From the NCBI GenBank assembly GCA_020431945.1, contig JAGQHH010000518.1, positions 1-5,548 of the forward strand: a DNA stretch of 5,548 nucleotides, given 5' to 3'. The notes under the pieces were generated by a model. The model was not told the origin of the DNA. It saw only the letters and a program-made list of their open reading frames with translations, and did not search any database. Made by a program: the position numbers and the translations under genes. Shown piece by piece: positions 1 to 5,548 of the stretch. The DNA is from Cyanobacteria bacterium HKST-UBA02 (GTDB lineage: Bacteria > Cyanobacteriota > Vampirovibrionia > Obscuribacterales > Obscuribacteraceae). Every line of letters begins with the position of its first letter. Within the stretch, counting starts at the first letter, position 1.

Positions 1-1232
1 TTCTCGATCTCGACGATGGCGTCATCGACGAGAACACCGATGACCAGAGCCAGTCCAAGAAGGCTCATGTTGTTCATGGTGAAGCCGGCAGCTTTCATGA
101 CGGCGAAGGTCGGTATCAATGAAAGGGGCATGGCAAGCGATGAAATGACCGCCGAACGCCAGTCCCTGAGGAAGAGCCAGACCACGAAGACTGCCAGCCC
201 GCCGCCGATCAGCAGGGAGTCGATGGCGGCGTGATAAGACTGGTGCACATAGGTGGACTGGGTGCGGATCTTCTCGATCTCGATATCAGGCGGAATCGCC
301 TTCTTCAACTCCTCGAGCTTGCTGTCTACGCCCTCCTCCACTTCCACCATATTGGCGCCGGTGCTGCGCACCACAGAGAAAGCCACCACCGGCTCGTTGT
401 TGAAAAGAGCGAGCTGTCTCTGCTCGGAGCTGGCATCTTCGATTGTCCCCAGGGTGTCGAGCCTGGCCCATTTGTCGCCGGGTAGATTGATCCTGGTCTG
501 GGCGAGCATTTGGGCTGTGGGCTGGCTTCCCAGGGTGCGCACCGTTTCTTCCTGGGCGCCTACTTCTCCGCGCCCGCCGGGCAGGTTGGTATTGACTGCC
601 CTGACCTGATTGCTCACCATATCGGCGGTGACATTCATGGCTATGAGACGGTTGGGATCGAGGTTGACCCGGATCTCCCGGTCCACGCCACCGGCCCGCT
701 GTACCTGGCCGACTCCTTTGACTCCGAGGAGGGCCCTGGACACGGTGTTGTCGGTGAACCATGAAAGCTCTTCCACCGAGCGCTTGTCCGACGACACTGA
801 ATAAGTGACGAAAGGACCGCCGACGAAATCGAGCCTCTGGACCACCGGCTCGTCGATGTCCCGGGGAAGCTGCGAGCGGATCTTGGATATCTCGTTGCGG
901 ACGTCGTTGACCGCCCGGTCGATATCGGTCTCGAGCTCGAACTCCACAGTGGTGATGGATGATCCTTCACTGACCGTCGAGGAGATATGCTTGACGTTGC
1001 CGATGCCGGCTATGGAGTCTTCGATCCTCCTGGTGATCTGGGTCTCCATCTCGGGAGGCGCTGCACCTACCTGGGTGACATTGATCGAGACTATCGGGAT
1101 GTCGATATTGGGCGACTCGTCGATACCCACCGAGAAAAAGCAAACTATGCCGGCAATGGTCATGGTGAGGAAGAGGACCATGACCGGGACTGGATTTTGA
1201 ATCGACCAGGCAGAGATGCGGCGGAGATTCAT
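1..1232 (-). CDS. RND efflux transporter, AcrB/HAE1-like inner-membrane pump (N-terminal 410 residues, runs off window)
   Basis: This is the proton-driven inner-membrane pump of a tripartite efflux system. It begins MNLRRISAWSIQNPVPVMVL. Transmembrane segment 1 lies at about residues 14-34, followed by a large periplasmic porter region (about 35-335). TM2 (about 337-356) ends in a WLFLRDWRS motif like AcrB's LFLQNFRA. TM3 (about 360-383) and TM4 (about 388-407) follow. TM4 carries the family signature GVLVDDAIVEIE, with Asp403 and Asp404 matching the AcrB proton-relay pair Asp407/Asp408. The other relay residues (Lys and Arg in TM10/TM11) lie outside the window. Full family members have about 1,030-1,060 residues, so roughly 40% is visible. 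The ATG overlaps the TGA of the adaptor gene (ATGA), and only a weak GGA-type ribosome site precedes it, so coupling is likely. The family is certain. The substrate cannot be told: HAE1 drug/amphiphile export is most likely, and no heavy-metal signature is visible. Confidence 0.95.
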   Translation of the reverse strand, partial: MNLRRISAWSIQNPVPVMVLFLTMTIAGIVCFFSVGIDESPNIDIPIVSINVTQVGAAPPEMETQITRRIEDSIAGIGNVKHISSTVSEGSSITTVEFELETDIDRAVNDVRNEISKIRSQLPRDIDEPVVQRLDFVGGPFVTYSVSSDKRSVEELSWFTDNTVSRALLGVKGVGQVQRAGGVDREIRVNLDPNRLIAMNVTADMVSNQVRAVNTNLPGGRGEVGAQEETVRTLGSQPTAQMLAQTRINLPGDKWARLDTLGTIEDASSEQRQLALFNNEPVVAFSVVRSTGANMVEVEEGVDSKLEELKKAIPPDIEIEKIRTQSTYVHQSYHAAIDSLLIGGGLAVFVVWLFLRDWRSAVISSLAMPLSLIPTFAVMKAAGFTMNNMSLLGLALVIGVLVDDAIVEIE

Positions 1233-2692
1233 TTGTCTGTTCCGATCCTGACCAGGTCGCCGTCTTTGAGGAAGCCGCCGCCGGTGGTCACGACTTTCTC
1301 ACCTTCTTTGAGCCCGGAGGCTACCTCGACAAACTCACCGGTGCGCTCGCCGGTTTTTATGTTGCGCGAGTAGACCTTGCTGTCTTTCTCGAGAACGAAA
1401 ACAATCTTGCGACCGTCCTTGTCTATGACGGATACCGACGGCACAGTGAGGGCGCGGGTCTGACCGAGGTCGACATTACCGCTCACGAAAAGTCCCGGCA
1501 ACCAGTCTTTGTCGAAGGGGATATCGATCCTCGCTCTTGCCATTCTGGTATCACGATTGATCAGGGGGCTGATCTCCCGGATCCTGCCGGTGACTGTTTT
1601 ATCGGGAATGGCAGTGCTGGTGAAGGTGACTTCCTGGCCTGGCTCGATGACGCTGAGGTCTTGCTCCGGAATCTCGGCCCGGACCTCGAGCTGATTGTTC
1701 TTGACGATGGTGAAAAGATACTGGTTGATTTGCGAGGTGTCGCCCTGCTGCACTTTGCGCTCGACGATCCAGCCGTCGGTGGGCGCCTTGATCCTGGTCT
1801 GGGCGATTTGCGCTCTGATATGCGCGATGGTGGCTTCGTTCTCCATCACCGAGGCTTTCGCCATACCGATGTCCTCACGACTGCCTCCTTCCACGGCGAG
1901 CTTGAGCTGCTCGCTTGCCTGGCTCTTCATGAAGCGGGCTGCCCGGAGCTTTTCTTCGGCATTGGTCAGATCCGCTCCGGCGGTGCGCTCAGCGGTCTCT
2001 CGATTGTCCAGATCTTCGGCGCTGACGGCGCCTTCTTTGCGAAGCTCCCGGTAACGCTTGGTCGTGTGCTGGGCGTTGAGCAGATTGGCCTTTGCTCTCT
2101 CGATATTGGCCTCTTCCTGGGAGATGACAGCGTCGGCATGCTCGACGGCGAATTTGAGTCTGGCGATATCCATGGGGCGGTTAGGCTGGATAGTCTTGTC
2201 CAGGCTCGCCCGGGCTCCTGCCAGATGCGCCTCTTCCCTGGCCAGCTCGGCTTCGAGCAAGGACGAGTTGAGGGTGGCGAGGACCTGTCCTTTGTATACG
2301 AAATCGCCTTCCTCGGCGTTCACGGTCTCTACCCGCAAGCCGCCAATCTCGGCGCCGACGGTGAGGGGGTCCCGGGCCGAGATCGAGCCTGTCACCTTGA
2401 GATGTCTTTCCAGAGCTCTTGTCCTGGCCTGCTCCACTGACACTGTCAGGACCGCCTGGGAGCTGCCGTCCCCTTCCGGACCTTTGAGATTGCTGTAGAT
2501 TCTGATTCCGAGAGCGACACAGGCTGCGACAATGACGACGATCAAGCCGAGCTGCCATTTCCTGGAGGTCATGAGATTCTCCACCAGGATGCCCAGCCAG
2601 TCGCTGTGGCCTTTTACCGCCTTTGTTTCAGGCTTCTCGTCGGGTCTTTCGTCAAAACCCTCGGTCTCTTCTTTTTTGATCAGCTGTTTCAT
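1229..2692 (-). CDS. Periplasmic adaptor subunit (membrane fusion protein, HlyD/AcrA family) of the RND pump
   Basis: This protein links the RND pump to an outer-membrane channel across the periplasm. As called it has 487 residues. Residues 1-46 are charged and probably cytoplasmic. A hydrophobic segment spans about 47-64. The lipoyl halves are at about 110-145 (EGDFVYKGQVLATL) and 300-335 (IKAPTDGWIVERKVQQGD). A long alpha-hairpin lies between them (about 146-300). The beta-barrel is at about 336-410 and the membrane-proximal domain at about 411-487. The hairpin tip has R215-x-L217-x6-S224-x3-L228-D229, which matches the RLS motif that AcrA/MexA-type adaptors use to engage TolC-like channels. 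The length exceeds AcrA (about 397) because of the N-terminal extension and longer hairpin. The gene starts 31 bases after the TetR stop and overlaps the pump start. The start is uncertain: Met41 (position 2572) has a much better ribosome site and would place a VAAC lipobox-like motif at residue 18. The family call is very secure. Confidence 0.95.
   Translation of the reverse strand: MKQLIKKEETEGFDERPDEKPETKAVKGHSDWLGILVENLMTSRKWQLGLIVVIVAACVALGIRIYSNLKGPEGDGSSQAVLTVSVEQARTRALERHLKVTGSISARDPLTVGAEIGGLRVETVNAEEGDFVYKGQVLATLNSSLLEAELAREEAHLAGARASLDKTIQPNRPMDIARLKFAVEHADAVISQEEANIERAKANLLNAQHTTKRYRELRKEGAVSAEDLDNRETAERTAGADLTNAEEKLRAARFMKSQASEQLKLAVEGGSREDIGMAKASVMENEATIAHIRAQIAQTRIKAPTDGWIVERKVQQGDTSQINQYLFTIVKNNQLEVRAEIPEQDLSVIEPGQEVTFTSTAIPDKTVTGRIREISPLINRDTRMARARIDIPFDKDWLPGLFVSGNVDLGQTRALTVPSVSVIDKDGRKIVFVLEKDSKVYSRNIKTGERTGEFVEVASGLKEGEKVVTTGGGFLKDGDLVRIGTDK
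2579..2585 (-). promoter_or_regulatory. Strong internal ribosome binding site for an alternative adaptor start at 2572
   Basis: On the minus strand GGTGGAG is followed by six bases (AATCTC) and then ATG at 2572-2570, which is codon 41 of the adaptor. This is a better Shine-Dalgarno match and spacing than the weak CGGAA in front of the 2692 ATG. A start here gives a 447-residue protein beginning MTSRKWQLGLIVVIVAAC, with a short basic n-region followed directly by a hydrophobic stretch. It could be the real or a secondary start, or it could be chance, because GTG GAG are also ordinary codons in frame. Confidence 0.45.
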
Positions 2693-2723
2693 CTCGGGAT
2701 TCCGTGTTGCTCGTTATTCTAAA

Positions 2724-3392
2724 TTAGACTGTCACATACTTTTCAAGGTTTCCGCGTTCTTCGTCACTTAGAAGACCGGCAAATACAAGGATCAGCACCT
2801 GCCGGGCCCGGGATTCGAAACTGGCACCCTGGCGGGCGAAATAAGTGGTGAAGATCGTACCGTATAAAAGGTTGCTGATGGTCTGGGTAGTCTCATCCGC
2901 GTTCAACTTTCTGAAACGTCCGCTTGCCGCCATGGCATCGAAGAGCTCGTGCCACGGCTTGATATTCTTCTCGCGGTGGACCAGATAAGTAGGCTTCTTG
3001 CGATCGCGAAACTCGGCTCTTTCCTGGACGATGAGCTCCACCATCTCGGGGTGACGGTCGAAAAATCCCAGGAAAGCCTGGATCGCCCGGGAGATTTTTT
3101 CGATGGGGCATTCGAGAGCTTCCACCGACTTGTCGATCTCTCCGGAGAGGAGGGTCATTCCCCGGTCCACCGCCGCCAGGAAGAGCGCCTCTTTGCTTCC
3201 GAAATAATGATAGATAGTGCCTTTGGCGACTTGCAGCCGGTCCGCTATCTCCTGCACATCAGTGGACTGGTAGCCGCTCTGGGCGAACTCGGTGGTAGCT
3301 GCCTCGAGAATGGCTTCCCTGCGACGGCTGGCATTTCTGGTATCCCGGGGACGACCGGGACCGCGCTTTGATGACTTTATCGTGCTGGTCAT
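2724..3392 (-). CDS. TetR/AcrR-family transcriptional repressor
   Basis: This is a 222-residue, one-domain-plus-ligand-pocket repressor of usual TetR length. A basic N-terminal tail (GPGRPRDTRNASRRREAIL) leads into the DNA-binding domain at about residues 24-72. The helix-turn-helix reads TDVQEIADRLQVAKGTIYHY, followed by FGSKEALF, the classic TetR signature. Residues about 75-222 are the all-helical dimerisation and ligand-binding half. They are variable in this family, so the inducer cannot be named. The gene is first in the efflux operon, with the adaptor and RND pump following on the same strand. This fits local control of an efflux system, with the exported compound or a relative as inducer (inference). 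A 22-bp palindrome sits 17 bases upstream of the start codon, consistent with autoregulation. The ribosome site is weak (GAGCAG region), but the start is fixed by the canonical N-terminus. Confidence 0.95.
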   Translation of the reverse strand: MTSTIKSSKRGPGRPRDTRNASRRREAILEAATTEFAQSGYQSTDVQEIADRLQVAKGTIYHYFGSKEALFLAAVDRGMTLLSGEIDKSVEALECPIEKISRAIQAFLGFFDRHPEMVELIVQERAEFRDRKKPTYLVHREKNIKPWHELFDAMAASGRFRKLNADETTQTISNLLYGTIFTTYFARQGASFESRARQVLILVFAGLLSDEERGNLEKYVTV

Positions 3393-3408
3393 GTTTACTG
3401 CTCAATTA

Positions 3409-3430
3409 ATTTACTGACCCGTCAGTCAAT
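3409..3430. promoter_or_regulatory. Probable TetR-family operator (22-bp near-perfect palindrome)
   Basis: The left arm ATTTACTGAC (3409-3418) and right arm GTCAGTCAAT (3421-3430) flank a CC centre. Nine of ten positions are complementary, and the inner six (ACTGAC/GTCAGT) are perfect. The size, symmetry and position between a TetR gene and its divergent neighbour are typical for operators of this family, whose dimers bind palindromes of about 15-25 bp. It would cover the expected transcription start of the repressor-efflux operon, so binding should block that promoter. That the neighbouring TetR protein binds here is inference. Confidence 0.75.
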
Positions 3431-3460
3431 AAAATATCATTTCGCAAGCTCAGGCGTCAA
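3431..3460 (-). promoter_or_regulatory. Putative sigma70-type promoter of the tetR-adaptor-RND operon
   Basis: Reading the minus strand, TTGACG (3460-3455, five of six bases of the -35 consensus) is followed by an 18-base spacer and TATTTT (3436-3431, four of six bases of the -10 consensus). Transcription would begin near 3424, inside the palindrome, and give a leader of about 30 bases before the TetR ATG. The -10 is only moderate and the assignment is by eye. The fit with the operator position makes it more likely. Confidence 0.5.
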
Positions 3461-3474
3461 TAAATAGGCTGATC

Positions 3475-3483
3475 TGCTATAAC
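3475..3483 (+). promoter_or_regulatory. Putative extended -10 promoter element of the methyltransferase-asnS unit
   Basis: The sequence TGCTATAAC has the TGn extension and TATAAC (five of six bases of TATAAT). No good -35 lies 16-18 bases upstream, which is common for extended -10 promoters. Transcription would start near 3489-3490, about 20 bases before the methyltransferase ATG and just ahead of its ribosome site. Confidence 0.45.
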
Positions 3484-3496
3484 TCTTGGTCACATT

Positions 3497-3504
3497 GGGA
3501 GGTG
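3497..3504 (+). promoter_or_regulatory. Ribosome binding site fixing the methyltransferase start
   Basis: GGGAGGTG is a near-ideal Shine-Dalgarno sequence. Its GGAGG core ends seven bases before the ATG at 3510. It rules out the in-frame TTG at 3486, which lies upstream of this site and would translate through it. Confidence 0.85.
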
Positions 3505-3509
3505 TTGCC

Positions 3510-4151
3510 ATGCTGACATTGCATAAGAAGGGTATCGAAGAATACGCCCTGGAGAAGACCGAGCCCCAGGAGAAGCTTCTTGATGGGCTGGTGAAAGAGA
3601 CCCACGATCAAATGGAGCTTCCCCAGATGCTCTGCGGGCCCATAGAAGGGCAACTCCTCAAGCAGATCGTGATGATCTCGGGAGCCAAACGTATACTCGA
3701 GGTCGGCACATTCACCGGTTATTCGGCTCTGCGCCTTGCCGAAGGTTTGCCCGAGGACGGCGAGCTCTTCACCTGCGACATCAACCCCGAGTCCCTGGCC
3801 CTGGCGAGACGTTATATCGAGCAGAGCAAGCACGGCAAGAAAATCAAAATCGTCGAGGGACCGGCCCTGGAAACCATCCCCACCATCGAGGGTAGCTTCG
3901 ACCTGGCTTTCATCGATGCGGACAAAGTCAATTACCGGAATTATTATGAAGCGATTCTGCCCCGGCTCAAAAAGGGCGGTATCGTCCTGGTCGACAATGT
4001 CCTCTGGGGCGGCTCGGTAATAGACGATAGCCAGAACGACGAAAGCACCAGGGCAATCAAAGAGTTCAACGAGCACATAAGCCGGGACGAGCGGGTGGAG
4101 AAAGTCCTCCTTACCGTCCGGGATGGTCTCTATTTCCTGGTCAAACGCTGA
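3510..4151 (+). CDS. SAM-dependent O-methyltransferase, caffeoyl-CoA O-methyltransferase-like family
   Basis: This is a 213-residue soluble class I methyltransferase of the CCoAOMT/catechol-OMT-like family (Methyltransf_3), close to the usual bacterial length of about 215-225. The SAM-binding motif I is ILEVGTFTGYSALRLAEGLP (62-81). An acidic residue at the end of the next strand (FTCDINPES, Asp90) should contact the ribose. The family metal site is visible as FIDADK (Asp136) and VDNVLWGGSV (Asp162, Asn163), matching the Asp/Asp-Asn triad that holds the divalent cation in plant CCoAOMT. The C-terminal GLYFLVKR is also typical. It would transfer a methyl group to a hydroxyl, often of a catechol-like small molecule, but bacterial members are rarely characterised and the substrate is unknown. 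It is transcribed away from tetR, and asnS follows after 10 bases. The family assignment is firm. Confidence 0.93.
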   Translation: MLTLHKKGIEEYALEKTEPQEKLLDGLVKETHDQMELPQMLCGPIEGQLLKQIVMISGAKRILEVGTFTGYSALRLAEGLPEDGELFTCDINPESLALARRYIEQSKHGKKIKIVEGPALETIPTIEGSFDLAFIDADKVNYRNYYEAILPRLKKGGIVLVDNVLWGGSVIDDSQNDESTRAIKEFNEHISRDERVEKVLLTVRDGLYFLVKR

Positions 4152-4155
4152 GGAG
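4151..4155 (+). promoter_or_regulatory. Ribosome binding site of asnS, overlapping the methyltransferase stop
   Basis: AGGAG begins at the last base of the methyltransferase TGA stop and is followed by a six-base spacer before the asnS ATG at 4162. Such tight packing indicates one transcript and probable re-use of terminating ribosomes. Confidence 0.8.
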
Positions 4156-4161
4156 TAAGTT

Positions 4162-5548
4162 ATGACATCGGGCGTCAAATCGCTAGCGCGAACCACGGTG
4201 AAAGATGCGCTCAAGTCCGAGAGCATCGGCAAGCAAGTCCGCCTGGGAGGCTGGGTGCGAACCCGGCGTGACAGCAAGGGCGGCTTCTCCTTCATCGAGC
4301 TCAATGACGGGTCCTGTTTCGGCTCACTGCAAGTGGTGGCGCCCAACACCCTCGCCAATTACGAGAGCGAGGTGCTCAAAGCCGGTATCGGCAGCAGCGT
4401 CGAGATCATCGGCGAAGTGGTCGAGTCGCCCGGCAAAGGTCAGGCTACCGAGGTAAAAGCGGAGTCGGTGCGGGTCCTGGGCTATGCTGATCCCGGCGAT
4501 TATCCGCTCCAGAAAAAAGGGACCTCTTTCGAGTTCCTGCGCACCATCGCTCACCTGCGCCCGCGCACCAACACCTTTGGTGCCGTAGCCCGGGTACGTA
4601 ACGAGATCTGCCGCTCGATTCACAACTTCTTCCAGTCCCGCGGTTTCGTCTATGTACACACCCCGATCATCACGGCCAGCGACTGCGAAGGCGCCGGGCA
4701 GATGTTCAGAGTCACCTGCCTGGACATGATGAACCCTCCCCTGAAAGACGGCGAGATCGATTTCGAGGAGGACTTCTTCGGAAAGGCTACCAATCTTACC
4801 GTCAGCGGCCAGCTCGAGGCGGAGATCTATGCCACCGCTCTCACCAATGTCTATACATTCGGACCGACATTCAGAGCTGAGAATTCGAACACCTCTCGGC
4901 ACCTCTCCGAGTTCTGGATGATCGAGCCCGAGATGGCATTCTGCGATCTCGAGGGCAATATGGCGGTGGCGGAGGAGTTCCTCAAGACCATCTTCTCGGA
5001 TGTCCTGACCAACTGCCCGCAGGACATGGACTTTTTCAATCAGCGCATAGACAAGACAGTGATCGAGACTCTCAAGCATATCGTCGACAGCGAGTTCGTG
5101 CGTCTCCCCTATACCGACGCCATCGACATCCTGCTCAAATCGGGCAAGGATTTCGAATTCAAAGTCGAATGGGGCATAGACATGCAGTCCGAGCACGAGC
5201 GCTATCTGGCGGAAGAGAAGTTCAAGAAGCCGGTGATCGTCTATGACTATCCCAAAGACATCAAAGCCTTCTATATGCGTCTCAACGAAGACGGCAAGAC
5301 AGTGCGTGCCATGGATGTACTGGTGCCCAAGGTCGGCGAGATCATCGGCGGCAGCCAGAGAGAAGAGCGTCTCGATGTTCTGCGCCAGCGCATGATCGAC
5401 TGCGATCTCGATCCGGAAGAATACTGGTGGTATCTCGACCTGCGTAAATACGGCACCGTCGAGCATGCCGGTTTCGGTCTCGGTCTCGAGCGCACAGTGC
5501 AATTCATCACCGGCATGGGCAATATCCGCGATGTCATCCCCTTCCCCC
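4162..5548 (+). CDS. asnS: Asparaginyl-tRNA synthetase (class IIb), nearly complete, lacking only the extreme C-terminus
   Basis: The enzyme charges tRNA-Asn with asparagine in the cytoplasm using ATP. The window shows 462 codons plus one base. E. coli AsnS has 466 residues, so only about ten residues are expected to be missing after DVIPFP. An N-terminal OB-fold anticodon-binding domain spans about 15-110 ([20 protein letters not shown]). The class II catalytic core follows: motif 1 around 145-170 ([20 protein letters not shown]), motif 2 at about 235-258 ([20 protein letters not shown]), and motif 3 at about 437-462 ([15 protein letters not shown]). The [12 protein letters not shown] and [12 protein letters not shown] strings mark AsnRS rather than AspRS. 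Its presence means this organism can make Asn-tRNA-Asn directly, though a transamidation route could coexist. It sits downstream of the methyltransferase, with no sign of its own promoter or terminator in the 10-base gap. Confidence 0.97.
   Translation, partial: MTSGVKSLARTTVKDALKSESIGKQVRLGGWVRTRRDSKGGFSFIELNDGSCFGSLQVVAPNTLANYESEVLKAGIGSSVEIIGEVVESPGKGQATEVKAESVRVLGYADPGDYPLQKKGTSFEFLRTIAHLRPRTNTFGAVARVRNEICRSIHNFFQSRGFVYVHTPIITASDCEGAGQMFRVTCLDMMNPPLKDGEIDFEEDFFGKATNLTVSGQLEAEIYATALTNVYTFGPTFRAENSNTSRHLSEFWMIEPEMAFCDLEGNMAVAEEFLKTIFSDVLTNCPQDMDFFNQRIDKTVIETLKHIVDSEFVRLPYTDAIDILLKSGKDFEFKVEWGIDMQSEHERYLAEEKFKKPVIVYDYPKDIKAFYMRLNEDGKTVRAMDVLVPKVGEIIGGSQREERLDVLRQRMIDCDLDPEEYWWYLDLRKYGTVEHAGFGLGLERTVQFITGMGNIRDVIPFP

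Noticed and set aside
1661..2440. 259-codon open frame on the plus strand, opposite the adaptor gene
   Set aside because: It is a shadow of the adaptor's coiled-coil and lipoyl coding sequence. It has no recognisable domain, and the minus-strand protein is unambiguous.
2718..2728. Small inverted repeat TCTAA-A-TTAGA over the tetR stop, considered as a terminator or operator
   Set aside because: The five-base A/T-rich arms are too weak for a terminator stem and no T-run follows. Chance occurrence in A/T-rich intergenic sequence is likely.
3401..3429. TTGACT inside the operator (3429-3424) as the -35 of the tetR promoter
   Set aside because: No acceptable -10 hexamer lies 16-18 bases downstream; the best A/T-rich match (TTAATT) is only 14 bases away. 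The TTGACG/TATTTT pair further upstream fits better.
3486..3509. TTG start extending the methyltransferase by eight codons
   Set aside because: It lies upstream of, and reads through, a near-ideal Shine-Dalgarno sequence that serves the ATG at 3510. It would also fall at or before the likely transcription start.
3477..4358. 293-codon open frame on the minus strand, opposite the methyltransferase
   Set aside because: It is antisense to the methyltransferase and crosses into asnS and the divergent promoter region. The plus strand has the family motifs and strong ribosome sites.
4324..5502. 392-codon open frame on the minus strand, opposite asnS
   Set aside because: It lies entirely antisense to a clear, motif-complete asparaginyl-tRNA synthetase. 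Its translation resembles no family I recognise, and long antisense frames are expected opposite biased codons such as GAG, GAC and ATC.
1..5548. Search by eye for tRNA/rRNA genes, CRISPR repeats, insertion sequences, attachment sites and rho-independent terminators
   Set aside because: Nothing convincing was seen. The window is almost fully coding, and its only intergenic stretches are 31, 117 and 10 bases.

Overview
The window looks like a chromosomal segment of a Gram-negative bacterium. It has a moderately high G+C content, judged by eye only. The main evidence for two membranes is an RND-type pump with its periplasmic adaptor, which normally works with an outer-membrane channel. The sequence does not let me name the phylum. 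I see no mobile elements, RNA genes, CRISPR arrays or large repeats. All five genes fit together and read intact, and the two outermost run off the window edges.

The left part (1-3392) is a three-gene unit read on the minus strand. In transcription order it holds a TetR-family repressor (3392-2724), a periplasmic adaptor / membrane fusion protein (2692-1229), and an inner-membrane RND efflux transporter (from 1232, running off at base 1). The adaptor and pump overlap by four bases (ATGA), so they are probably translationally coupled. No outer-membrane factor gene is visible; it could lie beyond base 1 or elsewhere in the genome.

The right part (3510-5548) is read on the plus strand. It holds a SAM-dependent O-methyltransferase of the caffeoyl-CoA O-methyltransferase type, followed after 10 bases by asnS (asparaginyl-tRNA synthetase), which lacks only its last few codons. 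The two probably share a transcript.

The 117-base divergent intergenic region (3393-3509) carries the regulatory signals. A near-perfect 22-bp palindrome (3409-3430) lies immediately downstream of a plausible minus-strand promoter, as expected for TetR autorepression. An extended -10 element (3475-3483) can serve the methyltransferase. A 9-bp direct repeat matches one edge of the palindrome and lies 31 bp away, inside the promoter region.

The likely logic is a drug or metabolite efflux operon under its own repressor, next to an unrelated housekeeping pair. I do not see a clearly new system. The points most worth checking are the operator layout, the ambiguous start and possible lipobox of the adaptor, and the adaptor's unusually long, symmetrically broken alpha-hairpin.
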